A DNA stretch of 64,000 nt from Eubacteriales bacterium (GTDB lineage: Bacteria; Bacillota; Clostridia; Saccharofermentanales; DTU023), in NCBI GenBank assembly GCA_030532065.1, contig JAUNLW010000001.1, forward strand, positions 90,646-154,645. The letters run 5' to 3'. Below the pieces are notes generated by a model. The model saw nothing but the letters and a program-made list of their open reading frames with translations. It did not search any database and was not told where the DNA came from. Positions 45,142 to 54,388 of the stretch are shown here, in pieces (the first letter of the stretch is position 1; each line of letters starts with the position of its first letter). Position numbers and translations under genes: made by a program.

Positions 45142-45216
45142 CCTTCTGTAGAGCAAATTTTCTGCTAAGATAAACAAGATATGAACACTACCAGCAAGCA
45201 GGAGGTCTAATTAATA

Positions 45217-46563
45217 ATGTCTAAAGAAAGTATTTCTTCCGAACTACTCAAATCTTTTCAAGCCGATTTTGACTTGGATCCAACTAATGCCTTAGCCGCC
45301 AGAGCAATCTTTGATCAAGGTATCAACGCGGTTGCGGAAGATCCCGCAGTCGTTAAGCGCCACACTTTTGTCTTTGGCCAGGAAACCAGCCAGGGCAAAC
45401 CCACGGCCCAGAAATCCTCAGGACGTTGCTGGTATTTTGCAGCTCTCAACAGTTTGCGCCAGATCGTCATGGATAAGCTCAATGTCGAAAACTTCGAGTT
45501 CTCGCAGACTCACCTCTATTTCTTCGACAAGATGGAAAAAGCCAACACTTACCTGGAGTATATGATCCGCTTCGCTGACCGTGAGCTGGATGACCGCGAG
45601 CTAGAGTGGACGCTACCCTTAGGTGTATACGATGGTGGCTACTGGGAATTTTTTGTGCCCCTCTGCTTAAAATACGGACTCGTACCTAAGTCTGAGGGAC
45701 CGGAAAGTTTCCACTCTGGTGATTCCTACATGTTCACTAAACAAATGCAGGAGCGCCTCTATCGTACCGCTATGGCCATGCGTCGGGCTAAAAAAGCTGG
45801 CAAATCCGATGACGATCTGCGTCAAATGAAGAACCAGACTCTGGCTGAGATCTACAACATCTGTGTCAAAGCTCTGGGCCAACCGGTAGAACGCTTTACT
45901 TTCGCCTATCGCGATAAGGATAAGAATTATCACCGTCTGCCGGAAATGACTCCTGTCGAATTTTTTGAAAAATATATTGGCCGTGAAGAGCTGGAAAAGC
46001 GTGTTATCCTGGTTTCTGATCCTACGGAAACACACCCCTACGGTCGCGTGATTCGCAAGGATATCGTACGCTCTGTCTACGAAGCCCCCGCTGCTGGCGG
46101 CTTGAACGTTCCCATGGATGTGATCACTAAAGCGATTTTGGCTTCTGTAAAAGACGGTGTGCCGGTCTGGTTCGCCTGCGATGCCGGTAAATACATTGAC
46201 CGCAAAAAGGGTATATTCGACGATAAATTATTTGCCTATGACCAGGTGCTAACTCCGATCGGTGATTTCTCCAAGGCAGATCGTTTTGCCTGTGGCTACT
46301 CTCGCGCCACTCACGCAATGAATATTACAGGTGTTGAGGTAGATGAGTCTGGCCAACCTGCTTACTGGAAGGTAGAGAACTCCTGGGGCGAAGAACAGGG
46401 CGATAAGGGAACTTTCTCCATGAGCCATAGCTGGTTCCTTGAGTACACTTACGAGGCCATCGTAGACCGCAAGTATGTTCCTGAAGAATACCTCAAGGGC
46501 CTGGAAGAAGAGCCTATTATGATCAAGCCCTGGGATGTATTCTGTACCAGTATGCTGTTCTAG
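45217..46563 (+). CDS. pepC: Aminopeptidase C (bleomycin hydrolase family C1B)
   Basis: 448 residues, the usual PepC length. The papain-like catalytic residues are visible: C71 in QKSSGRCWYFAALN, the His in THAMNITGVEV, and the Asn in WKVENSWGEEQGDKG. PepC is a cytoplasmic hexameric cysteine aminopeptidase that trims peptides, fitting a peptide-fermenting cell with an Opp importer. The start has an AGGAGG ribosome site. It stands alone, ending at a strong terminator. Confidence 0.96.
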   Translation: MSKESISSELLKSFQADFDLDPTNALAARAIFDQGINAVAEDPAVVKRHTFVFGQETSQGKPTAQKSSGRCWYFAALNSLRQIVMDKLNVENFEFSQTHLYFFDKMEKANTYLEYMIRFADRELDDRELEWTLPLGVYDGGYWEFFVPLCLKYGLVPKSEGPESFHSGDSYMFTKQMQERLYRTAMAMRRAKKAGKSDDDLRQMKNQTLAEIYNICVKALGQPVERFTFAYRDKDKNYHRLPEMTPVEFFEKYIGREELEKRVILVSDPTETHPYGRVIRKDIVRSVYEAPAAGGLNVPMDVITKAILASVKDGVPVWFACDAGKYIDRKKGIFDDKLFAYDQVLTPIGDFSKADRFACGYSRATHAMNITGVEVDESGQPAYWKVENSWGEEQGDKGTFSMSHSWFLEYTYEAIVDRKYVPEEYLKGLEEEPIMIKPWDVFCTSMLF

Positions 46564-46625
46564 TATCACAGTAATGGCTTAAAGCTTTTCGGTCTTAGGG
46601 ATAAATAATGGTAAGAACAATAAAA

Positions 46626-46656
46626 GAGCCGGCCAAGTGGCCGGCTCTTGCTGTTT
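46626..46656. terminator. Terminator between pepC and the ABC exporter pair
   Basis: Perfect nine-base stem GAGCCGGCC / GGCCGGCTC with an AAGT loop. Short T stretches lie on the plus side, and A-rich sequence on the left would give Us on the minus transcript. Confidence 0.75.
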
Positions 46657-46720
46657 TATCCTAGAGGCTGGTAGCCTTATTTGCGTTTTTGGATTTAAGT
46701 AAACGGGATTATTGAGGCTG

Positions 46721-48526
46721 TTAAGCAACGCGGCTGGAGCGCGATTGCTCCTCGTACATCTTGGCGTAAAGTCCACCCATGGCCATCAAGTCAGCGTGGG
46801 TGCCTTGCTCAACGATCTCGCCTTTATCCATAACATAGATGGTGTTAGCGTCTTTGATCGTAGATAAACGGTGAGCGATCATGAGGGTAGTGCGGCCTGC
46901 CTGCAGTCGCTTGATACCACTTTGGATCAAGCCCTCTGTCTCTGAGTCGATATTGGCTGTGGCTTCATCTAAGATCAAAATACGTGGCTCCTGAGCCAGG
47001 GCGCGGGCAAAAGAAATCAGCTGCCTTTCACCACTTGAGTAGCCTTTGCCTTGGCTCTCCACTGCAGTCACGATGCCCTCAGGGGCACGGTCCAGTATTC
47101 GAGCCCCACCTACTTCTCTCAGAGCCTCAGCTGCCATCTCCGGCGTTATCTCCTTGTTGTCCAGGGCGATATTGCGGTAGAGGCTGCTGCGGAAAATAAA
47201 GGGGTCCTGCAATACCATGGCCATCTGCCTGCGCAGGCTGAGTACGGGCAGTTCTTTTATGGACTGACCGTCAATCAGGATATCTCCTTCGGTTAAAGGA
47301 TAAAATCCGGCTAGGAGGTTCATGATGGTAGACTTACCAGAACCTGTAGCACCCACGAAAGCAGCGGTCTTGCCGGCTTCAAGTGTAAAATTGATACCCT
47401 TCAGGACCGGCTCTCCTTCAATGTAAGAGAAGTGTACGTCCTGGAATTGAATCTCGCCTTTGAGATCTTCAATTTCTCCATCCAGATAAGTCTCAGTCTT
47501 TATCTGCAATATTTCGAAGATATGGTCGGCTGCGCCAAGAGAGCGGGTGAGGTTCCCTATTCTTTGCATAGCCATGGTGAATTGCTCAAAGAGCCTTCGC
47601 ATGTATTCGGTAAAGATATAAAGGCTGCCGATGGGAACATCGCCGCTGCCGGTAAGCGAGGCATGGCCAAAGTAAGCCAAGATAGCAGCCATGACCAAAA
47701 TGTTAAGCAGCTTAATGATGCTCTCTTCGCTGTAGGCATAAAGCCTGGTATAGCGCTTGTTGGTCTCAAAATAGCTGGTGTTTAAGCGGTTGAAGTCGTT
47801 GTAAACCCGGTCTTCACGGCCCAGGCTCTGGATAACTTCCATACCCTGGATATTCTCGTTGATCTGACCGTTGAGCTCACTCAGCTCGGCCCGCAACTTG
47901 CGGTTATAACGTGAGGACTTACTTTGGAAGTTCCAGAATACAACAGCCAAAATAGGCAAGGGCATTAGGGCCATGAGAAAGAGCCGGTAGTCCAGACTCG
48001 CGAGGCTGATATAGATACCAACCGCGAAGATCAAAGCCGAGATAAGACGGGTAATGATCTGCGCGTAAAGCACCTTAAGAGCGTTGGAGTCGTTGGTTAC
48101 CCTGGACACTACAGTGCCGGCAGGCATACGGTCAAAGACTGAGATCGGCAGCAACTGCAGGTGGTTAAAGACATCGTTTTGCACCATGCGACCGATATTG
48201 TTGGCGGTCAGCTGGAATAGATACTGTGAGGCATAGCGCAAGAGGCTGCCCGCAACCATAGTGCACAGGTAGACTAGCAGGAGTTGCAGATAAAAAGTCA
48301 AACCGTCCTGTTTAGCTGCGGAAATCACTTGATCGTTTAAAATCTTGCCTACGATGATAGGACCAAGCAGATTGGCAGCCGTAGCAACTGCCTCAATGAT
48401 CAGTCCAGGAATAAAATATTTTTTGGCTTTCCAAGTGTAGGAGCGCAAGAGCTGATGGCGGAACTTGCGCCGCTCTTTGAGCTCCTCTTTGGAAAGACTC
48501 TGCTTTTCATTGTCTGTATTTGCCAT
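46721..48526 (-). CDS. ABC exporter half-transporter, catalytically complete subunit
   Basis: 601 residues: six membrane helices and an ATPase domain with Walker A GATGSGKST, variant signature YSSGERQLIS and Walker B ILILDEATANID carrying the catalytic Glu. It pairs with the gene immediately upstream, whose Walker B Glu is replaced. This is the second such pair in the window, but this subunit lacks the extracytoplasmic insertion of the first pair. The ribosome site is weak (TTAGG). Substrate unknown; MDR-type or lipid export are possible. Confidence 0.92.
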   Translation of the reverse strand: MANTDNEKQSLSKEELKERRKFRHQLLRSYTWKAKKYFIPGLIIEAVATAANLLGPIIVGKILNDQVISAAKQDGLTFYLQLLLVYLCTMVAGSLLRYASQYLFQLTANNIGRMVQNDVFNHLQLLPISVFDRMPAGTVVSRVTNDSNALKVLYAQIITRLISALIFAVGIYISLASLDYRLFLMALMPLPILAVVFWNFQSKSSRYNRKLRAELSELNGQINENIQGMEVIQSLGREDRVYNDFNRLNTSYFETNKRYTRLYAYSEESIIKLLNILVMAAILAYFGHASLTGSGDVPIGSLYIFTEYMRRLFEQFTMAMQRIGNLTRSLGAADHIFEILQIKTETYLDGEIEDLKGEIQFQDVHFSYIEGEPVLKGINFTLEAGKTAAFVGATGSGKSTIMNLLAGFYPLTEGDILIDGQSIKELPVLSLRRQMAMVLQDPFIFRSSLYRNIALDNKEITPEMAAEALREVGGARILDRAPEGIVTAVESQGKGYSSGERQLISFARALAQEPRILILDEATANIDSETEGLIQSGIKRLQAGRTTLMIAHRLSTIKDANTIYVMDKGEIVEQGTHADLMAMGGLYAKMYEEQSRSSRVA

Positions 48527-48561
48527 ATATAAACCTAATTTCTAGCTATTAAGTGCAGTAA

Positions 48562-50346
48562 TTACAGTTCTGCGTCACTGGCATCCTGGTTCAGTTCCAG
48601 CTGCTGCTTCATAAACTGCTCGTAGTACCAGCCTTTGAGAGCCATGAGTTCGTCATGGTTGCCTCGCTCACTGATCCTGCCTTGGTCTAAGACCAGGATC
48701 AGGTCAGCTCCCTTAATGGCGGACAGGCGGTGAGCGGCGATCAGCGTGGTTTTACCCTGGCGCTCTCTTTTGAGCGCGGTCAGGATCTGCTCTTCAGTTA
48801 GCGCGTCAACAGCTGAAAGACAGTCATCCAAGATCAAAAGGTCCGAGTCTTTCATCAAGGCGCGGGCGATACAGATTCTCTGCTTTTGACCGCCAGAAAG
48901 GGCAATGCCCTTCTCACCGGCCGGAGTCTGCCATCCGTCTATGAATTGATCCTTATCCTTTTCCAGGGCCGCCCAGCTTATCACTTGCTCGAAACGATGT
49001 TCCGCCTCGCCGGAGGCCAGGTCTTCATCGCTCGCGCCCAGCATGATGTTGTCTTTAATGGACTTAGAAAACAAGAAACTCTGCTGTGGCACATAAGAAA
49101 TGTGTTGCTTGAGCGACTTGCGGTCTAGCAAGGCCAGGTCTTCTCCGCCCAAGTAGACTTGTCCTTCTTCTAAAGGATAAAAATGGAGGAACTGCCGCAA
49201 TAGGCTGGTTTTGCCGGAGCCAACCGGACCCGCCAAACCCAGCGTGCGACCGGCAAGTAAATCGAAACTAATATCTTTCAGTGCTGCCTGCCCGTTCTTA
49301 CTATTGGGGTAGGTAAAGTCGAGCTCAGTCACGCCGATACTGTGATCTGCGGGGAAGGGCAGAGCCTCTGGTCTGTCTTCCACATCTAAAGGTGCTCCCA
49401 GCAGCTCGTCGATACGGCGCATGGAGGCGGAGCCTTGACTAGAAGTGATCATAAACTCACCGATTGAGATCATCGGCCAGCTCAGCATATTGAGATAAAA
49501 GCTAAAGGCGAGTAGTTGACCAGTAGTTAGCCGGCCATCTCTGATCTCATATATACCCACCAGCATGGCAATTGTGAACGCCAGCGCCGGAATGATGGTG
49601 GTACCGGGACCATACAGCTGGGAAATTCGGACCGCTCGCATATTCTTCTCAAAGAGCAGGTCAGCATTCTCCGCAAAACGTGCTTTCTCTGACTCTTCTA
49701 GATGGTAGGCACGCACTACACGTACACCATTGACACCTTCCAATACCGATTCATTCATCCGATCAAAGGCTTCTTGAGCTTCATCGTAATAATGGTAGAG
49801 CTTCGCGCCCAGTACACGGGAGAAGATAATCAGCAAGGGATAGGGCAGGACGGAAAAAAGCGTTAGCTTAGGTGAAATCAAAGCCATGGAGCCCAACAGC
49901 AGGATCGGCCAGAGTGTGGCGTCATAAAGCGCCATAAAGCCAAAGCCTGCCATGTCAGAGAGTGCGCCCACGTCATTGGTCGCTCTACCCATGATGGTGC
50001 CGCTGGAGAAATTAGCGAAAAAGTGCGGGCCTTGCCGCAAAATACGCCGGAAAATGCGATCACGGCTTAGATAGTCTATGTGGTCTTCCGCCAGGAACAT
50101 TTTATAGCCCCAGATAAAGTTAACCACATAGCAAATAAAGCCCAGAACCACAATAGCCAGGATATTGCGTAGCAGAATCTCGGGAGTGATCTGGCCAGCC
50201 ACGATCAGGTCAGCGGTAGAACCGAGTAGACGTGGGGGCAAAAGAGTGACGCCGTAATCTAGCGTCAAAAAAATGAAGGCAATGATGTAATCCTTCTTGT
50301 AGTATTGCAAAAACCAGCCAAACTGGTTTTTAATTTTTTTAAACAT
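48562..50346 (-). CDS. ABC exporter half-transporter, degenerate-site subunit
   Basis: 594 residues with six predicted helices, Walker A GPVGSGKTS, signature LSGGQKQRICIARAL and Walker B LLILDDCLSAVD. Asp replaces the catalytic Glu, giving the asymmetric site arrangement of heterodimeric exporters (BmrC, TM287, LmrC types). It precedes its partner by 35 bases and follows the 5-formyl-THF cyclo-ligase gene by 42 bases, so all three are probably one transcript. The ribosome site is GAGGTGG. Confidence 0.92.
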   Translation of the reverse strand: MFKKIKNQFGWFLQYYKKDYIIAFIFLTLDYGVTLLPPRLLGSTADLIVAGQITPEILLRNILAIVVLGFICYVVNFIWGYKMFLAEDHIDYLSRDRIFRRILRQGPHFFANFSSGTIMGRATNDVGALSDMAGFGFMALYDATLWPILLLGSMALISPKLTLFSVLPYPLLIIFSRVLGAKLYHYYDEAQEAFDRMNESVLEGVNGVRVVRAYHLEESEKARFAENADLLFEKNMRAVRISQLYGPGTTIIPALAFTIAMLVGIYEIRDGRLTTGQLLAFSFYLNMLSWPMISIGEFMITSSQGSASMRRIDELLGAPLDVEDRPEALPFPADHSIGVTELDFTYPNSKNGQAALKDISFDLLAGRTLGLAGPVGSGKTSLLRQFLHFYPLEEGQVYLGGEDLALLDRKSLKQHISYVPQQSFLFSKSIKDNIMLGASDEDLASGEAEHRFEQVISWAALEKDKDQFIDGWQTPAGEKGIALSGGQKQRICIARALMKDSDLLILDDCLSAVDALTEEQILTALKRERQGKTTLIAAHRLSAIKGADLILVLDQGRISERGNHDELMALKGWYYEQFMKQQLELNQDASDAEL

Positions 50347-50388
50347 AAGCCACCTCAGTGTGGGGGCGGGTAAAAGAAAAACGCTTAT

Positions 50389-50973
50389 CTAGCCTTTCAG
50401 TAATTCCTTATCCGTGAGGATAGCCGGCAGTACAAAATCGTACTGGTCGTGTGGAATTTTAGGCACTTCCTGTTCGCTAAACGCCACCCCAATGATATTC
50501 GCCTGATCTGACACGCGGGGCAAATACCGGTCGTAGAAGCCTGCGCCGTAACCGATGCGGTAACGGCGGCGGTCGAAGCCCAAGAGGGGAACGATCACCA
50601 GGTCCAGATCATAAGGCTCAATCTTCTGATCTTGCTCTGGGTCAGGAGAAGGAATGCCGAAGCTGTCTTTCTCCATGTCGTGCATATCTTGCGGAATAAA
50701 GCTTTCCATATGACCTCGACTCAGACAGACCGGAAACGCGATTCGTTTATTATCTACCAGTGCCTGGTCAAAGAGATAATCTACTCGTAATTCATCCCCA
50801 ATGGGGTAAAAACAAAAAATGATCTCTGCTTTCTTATAAGCCTCTGATGCCAGGATCTGATCCACGATCTTGTGAGACTTACTTTCCCGGAGAACCTCCG
50901 GTATGCTTGACCGGGTCTGGATTAAAGTCTTGCGCAGTTGCTTCTTTTCGTCATGTATTTTTTGGCGATCCAT
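50389..50973 (-). CDS. 5-formyltetrahydrofolate cyclo-ligase
   Basis: 194 residues, family size. It converts 5-formyl-THF to 5,10-methenyl-THF with ATP, salvaging an inhibitory folate form. Recognisable features are the N-terminal KKQLRKTLIQTRSSI basic helix, the FCFYPIGDELRVDYL region and the C-terminal RRYRIGYGAGFYDRYL loop that binds ATP phosphates. Ribosome site AAAGGA. It is the first gene of the minus-strand group with the ABC exporter pair. Confidence 0.93.
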   Translation of the reverse strand: MDRQKIHDEKKQLRKTLIQTRSSIPEVLRESKSHKIVDQILASEAYKKAEIIFCFYPIGDELRVDYLFDQALVDNKRIAFPVCLSRGHMESFIPQDMHDMEKDSFGIPSPDPEQDQKIEPYDLDLVIVPLLGFDRRRYRIGYGAGFYDRYLPRVSDQANIIGVAFSEQEVPKIPHDQYDFVLPAILTDKELLKG

Positions 50974-51261
50974 ATTTTTACATCCTTTCGTCTCCCAATA
51001 TCTCTACTTTCTTTACTGTTCTGCTAACGTTTAAATAAAACTTCCTCAAATGACAATAACAGCCTAGCACAGTCGCCAGGTTGGGTTTTGGTAGATAAGT
51101 ACCAGTCAAGCTGCTAACGCACAAGTTCGTGTGCAAAGTGTTGGTAAAATGTGACTTGCCAGGTAAAGGAATAAATCGATTCGCGCGGATATGGCTGTGT
51201 GAGTGGAACTTAGTGAAAAATTGTGTGCAAAATTGAACTTATAGATGATTAGCATAAAAAC
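50974..51261. other. Intergenic region between 5-FTHF cyclo-ligase and the tRNA cluster
   Basis: About 290 bases without a supportable gene. It contains the leader of the cyclo-ligase gene (a TTGTCA hexamer on the minus strand near 51044-51049 may be its -35) and ends at the tRNA-Gln terminator. Short in-frame ORFs here lack ribosome sites. Confidence 0.4.
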
Positions 51262-51293
51262 AAAAACCCCGAAAGCGCGCTGCTTACGGGGCT
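51262..51293 (-). terminator. Terminator of tRNA-Gln
   Basis: On the minus strand, CCCCG/CGGGG and AAGC/GCTT paired segments form a hairpin followed by TTTTTGTTTTT. Confidence 0.8.
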
Positions 51294-51300
51294 TTACTAA

Positions 51301-51374
51301 TGGCTGCCGATGAAGGATTCGAACCCTCACAGACTGAGTCAGAGTCAGGCGTGCTACCTTTACACCAATCGGCA
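51301..51374 (-). tRNA. tRNA-Gln (anticodon CTG)
   Basis: 74 bases with encoded CCA; acceptor TGCCGAT pairs with ATCGGCA, keeping the U1-A72 pair typical of tRNA-Gln. The anticodon loop CTCTGAC gives CTG, reading CAG. The first anticodon-stem pair (C27-T43) is mismatched. Confidence 0.9.
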
Positions 51375-51514
51375 AAATTTATCTCTAGGTATAGTAATGC
51401 ATTTGGCGCAAAAAGTGAAGGGGTTGTCGCATTTTTGCAAAAAAAGTTCTCCTACAGTGGGCGAATCCTTTATCTATCGTTTAGTCAGAGTTTTTGCACT
51501 ATCGGCAAAAACAA

Positions 51515-51539
51515 AAGCCGGACTTGGAAAATCCGGCTT
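51515..51539 (-). terminator. Terminator after tRNA-fMet
   Basis: AAGCCGGA / TCCGGCTT perfect stem followed on the minus strand by TTGTTTTT, ending the Leu-fMet tRNA transcript before tRNA-Gln. Confidence 0.8.
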
Positions 51540-51574
51540 AAATCGCGACAAAACCTCTTTAGTCGCAGATCATA

Positions 51575-51650
51575 TGGTTGCGGAGGGAGGATTCGAACCT
51601 CCGACCTCCGGGTTATGAGCCCGACAAGCTACCAGCTGCTCTACTCCGCG
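51575..51650 (-). tRNA. Initiator tRNA-fMet (anticodon CAT)
   Basis: 76 bases with encoded CCA. Initiator hallmarks are the unpaired C1-A72 end and three G-C pairs in the anticodon stem (GGG-CTCATAA-CCC). Confidence 0.95.
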
Positions 51651-51660
51651 ATGTCTAACT

Positions 51661-51748
51661 TGGTGCTCGTGGCCGGAGTCGAACCGGCACGAATTATTAG
51701 TTCGACGGATTTTAAATCCGTTGCGTCTGCCTATTCCGCCACACGAGC
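51661..51748 (-). tRNA. tRNA-Leu (anticodon TAA)
   Basis: 88-base class II tRNA with encoded CCA, acceptor GCTCGTG / CACGAGC, long variable arm, and anticodon loop TTTAAAA giving TAA, reading UUA and UUG. It is first in a transcript shared with tRNA-fMet. Confidence 0.93.
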
Positions 51749-51775
51749 AAGACTCTCTCTTGAGAGTGCTTTAGA

Positions 51776-51804
51776 ATTCTACCAATGAGTGGGTTCTTTG
51801 TCAA
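51776..51804 (-). promoter_or_regulatory. Promoter of the tRNA-Leu/tRNA-fMet transcript
   Basis: On the minus strand, perfect TTGACA (51799-51804) and TAGAAT (51776-51781) are separated by 17 bases, 27 bases before tRNA-Leu. Confidence 0.88.
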
Positions 51805-51962
51805 GACCCCCAATTTTGCATGCATTTTCAGACCATGGGTAATACTGACAGATAGTGGACTGTGCTAATCTTTAGTCAAGTGATCCGGTAAAACTATACA
51901 CGTCAACCGAGGACTGCAGGAGAAAACATTAAAGACCATTATAATTAGCGGGAGATTAAAGT

Positions 51963-53342
51963 ATGCGTCAGGAAGAGATTCAGAAAACCTACCAGGCAGC
52001 GAAGGACTTTTTCGCTACTAAGCAGACTCTTACGCTGGAGTTTCGCCAGGAGAGCCTGGCTGCTTTGGAAAAGGCTATTAAGCGCTACGAAAAGGAACTC
52101 TATGGTGCTCTTAAGCAGGACTTGAATAAGAGTGAGCATGAGGCGTATGTCACAGAGCTTAGTCTGCTTTATGATGAATTAAGGCTGGCGCAAAAGAAGC
52201 TTAAGTCCTGGGCACGTCCCAAGCGAGTGAAGCCGACTTTGGCCCAGCTGCCGGGATCGGTGCGCGTTCAAGCTGAGCCATATGGGGTGGCGCTAATCAT
52301 GTCACCATGGAATTACCCAGTGCTTCTTACGCTCAATCCTTTGCTGGGAGCGATAGCTGCAGGCAATGTTTGCCTGGTAAAGCCCTCGGCTTATAGTCCG
52401 GCCACTTCTTCCGTGCTGGCCAGGCTAATTCACGAGAGCCTGCCTGCCGGCTTGGCTTACGTAATTGAAGGAGGCAGAGAGGAGAACAGTAGTCTCTTGG
52501 ACCTGCCCTTTGACTACATCTTCTTTACTGGCAGTCCCGGCGTAGGCAGACTGGTTATGGAAAAGGCCTCTCGTCACTTAACTCCTGTTACCCTGGAGCT
52601 TGGTGGACGTTCACCGGTAATTGTGGACGAGACGGCGGATATAGCCAAGACGGCCCGGCGTCTGACCTTTGGCAAGCTGACCAATGCCGGCCAGACTTGT
52701 ATAGCTCCGAATCATGTGTTTGTGCAAAGAACGGTGGCAGAAGAGCTAAAAGATAATCTGGTGGAGAATTTCCAGCACAGTTTCCCCAACGAAGCATACT
52801 ACCGCGCTTACTATCCCCAAATTATCAACGAGAAGCACTACCAGCGATTATTAAACCTCCTGGAAGGCCAGAATATCGTAGTTGGAGGTAAAGCAAATGC
52901 CGCAACTTTGCAGATAGAACCTACGATAGTTATGGAACCACTGCCGGATGCGCCACTAATGCAGGAAGAAATATTTGGACCTATTTTACCTTTAGTGATC
53001 TATGATGACTTAGTTGAACTGCTAGACAGAATCCGGAAAGAACCCAAGCCACTGGCGCTATATTATTTTACCAGCCGGAAAGATCTGGCCAGGCGGGTGC
53101 TGAGTGAGGTGTCTTTTGGCGGTGGTTGTATCAATGACTGCCTCGTGCATATCGCTACTCCTTATGCTCCTTTTGGCGGTGTGGGCAACAGTGGTATGGG
53201 CAATTATCATGGAGAAGCCAGTTTCCGCGCCTTTAGCCATTACAAGACGGTTGTGCATAAGGCTTGGCAGGCTGACGTTGAGCTGCGTTACCATCCTTTT
53301 GACGCTAAAAAGCTCAAATGGGCCAAACGACTACTAGGCTAG
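51963..53342 (+). CDS. NAD(P)-dependent aldehyde dehydrogenase (YwdH-like)
   Basis: 459 residues, the size of the class-3-like fatty/aromatic aldehyde dehydrogenases. It shows MSPWNYPVLL (Rossmann entry), FFTGSPGVGRLV (nucleotide binding), VTLELGGRSPVIV with the general-base Glu, and GQTCIAPN with the catalytic Cys, then QEEIFGPILPL. It oxidises aldehydes to acids in the cytoplasm; the substrate is not specified by sequence. A GGGAG ribosome site precedes the start. It is not obviously linked to its neighbours. Confidence 0.93.
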   Translation: MRQEEIQKTYQAAKDFFATKQTLTLEFRQESLAALEKAIKRYEKELYGALKQDLNKSEHEAYVTELSLLYDELRLAQKKLKSWARPKRVKPTLAQLPGSVRVQAEPYGVALIMSPWNYPVLLTLNPLLGAIAAGNVCLVKPSAYSPATSSVLARLIHESLPAGLAYVIEGGREENSSLLDLPFDYIFFTGSPGVGRLVMEKASRHLTPVTLELGGRSPVIVDETADIAKTARRLTFGKLTNAGQTCIAPNHVFVQRTVAEELKDNLVENFQHSFPNEAYYRAYYPQIINEKHYQRLLNLLEGQNIVVGGKANAATLQIEPTIVMEPLPDAPLMQEEIFGPILPLVIYDDLVELLDRIRKEPKPLALYYFTSRKDLARRVLSEVSFGGGCINDCLVHIATPYAPFGGVGNSGMGNYHGEASFRAFSHYKTVVHKAWQADVELRYHPFDAKKLKWAKRLLG

Positions 53343-53395
53343 AAATTCAGGAATAATGCATAAATTACCTGCCTCTCTTCTCCTGAAATATTAGC

Positions 53396-53424
53396 TTGAG
53401 CCGGAGGCTGACAAATAGTAAACT
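53396..53424 (+). promoter_or_regulatory. Promoter of the TMEM43-like gene pair
   Basis: TTGAGC and TAAACT with 17-base spacing, 81 bases before the first start. Confidence 0.55.
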
Positions 53425-53504
53425 GATTAATAAAGTCATGGTTATTAGATGTTGAGAAAAAATACCCTATCTAAGGCCTGACTTACAGGGTAAGAGGAGA
53501 TAAT

Positions 53505-54305
53505 ATGAGTAAAACCGTGCAACGAATTGTAGCTGCTCTTGTTGGAGTTACGTTACTTAGCTGGGGAATTTTTTCTCTCGCGGTAAGTCGCAAGCTTATA
53601 GAAGACCTGGATATCTATACTGGTGCCTTAAAGCTTGTCCAGCCTGCTGTTGATCCGGTTTTTGAGGTGAAAGCAGATAGCCCTTTCATAGAAAGGGTAG
53701 TCAGCATGTATCAATACTACGAAAACGAAAAAGGTGAAATAGACACAGACTTTTTCAGCTCCAAACGAAGCGTTCCGCAGAAAAAAGGTCAGACTACATA
53801 CGAAAATCCCTCTTTCCCCGAAGACCTTCAGAACAATATTTTTTATGGCGATGTCACTATAGGGGAGCAAAACATCCACTTGGGGGAAGAATTCCTCCTG
53901 AAGTTTTCTCTTGAGAATTATCGGGACTTTGAGAATGAAGCCAAAATTAACAAGCTGGCAGGCATCTCCAATAACAGCAAACGTGCTGACTTCCACCTTG
54001 TTGATGGTGAGTACTATACCAACGGTGAAGAGGATGCCTGGAAAGTAGGTGACATTAAAGTCTTTTGGTTGGTTATGGACCCCGAAGATTTTGCTGAAAG
54101 CTACACCGCTGCGGGTCAATTGCAGGATAACACGCTGATAGCCAAGGATACTGCCTTCGAATTTCTCTATGATCAGGAATTGAGCGCCGAAGAGATTCAG
54201 GAAAGATTTTCTGAGGAAAATCTTAAGAGCGCCATTATTTTGATGGTTATAGGAATAGTCATTATTGTGCTGGCTTTAATACCTAGAAAAAAGAAAGTTT
54301 ACTAA
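53505..54305 (+). CDS. TMEM43-like membrane protein, copy A
   Basis: 266 residues: one N-terminal hydrophobic segment (residues ~8-28), a large extracytoplasmic domain, and a C-terminal helix (IILMVIGIVIIVLALI) followed by a basic tail RKKKVY. The RVVSMYQYYE block, the ENPSFPEDLQN and GDVTIGEQNIHLGE segments, and WKVGDIKVFW resemble the TMEM43/LUMA family, in which Tyr-Gln-Tyr and GDxRV motifs recur. The function of bacterial members is unknown. The next gene is a paralogue of it. GAGGAG ribosome site. A moderate-confidence family call. Confidence 0.6.
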   Translation: MSKTVQRIVAALVGVTLLSWGIFSLAVSRKLIEDLDIYTGALKLVQPAVDPVFEVKADSPFIERVVSMYQYYENEKGEIDTDFFSSKRSVPQKKGQTTYENPSFPEDLQNNIFYGDVTIGEQNIHLGEEFLLKFSLENYRDFENEAKINKLAGISNNSKRADFHLVDGEYYTNGEEDAWKVGDIKVFWLVMDPEDFAESYTAAGQLQDNTLIAKDTAFEFLYDQELSAEEIQERFSEENLKSAIILMVIGIVIIVLALIPRKKKVY

Positions 54306-54335
54306 ACAGACAGCTGACAAAAAGGAGACAAGGCT

Positions 54336-54372
54336 GCGACAGTTGTCGCGCTCAGCCAGTACATACCTGGCT
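54336..54372 (+). promoter_or_regulatory. Paired hairpins between the TMEM43-like genes
   Basis: GCGACA-GT-TGTCGC at 54336-54349 and AGCCAG/CTGGCT at 54354-54372, just before the second gene's ribosome site. They could tune expression of the second copy. Confidence 0.4.
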
Positions 54373-54388
54373 AAGAAAGAGGAGAAAT

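Noticed and set aside
51300..51788. 162-codon plus-strand ORF over the tRNA cluster
   Set aside because: It reads through the antisense of three tRNA genes and matches tRNA-derived translations only.
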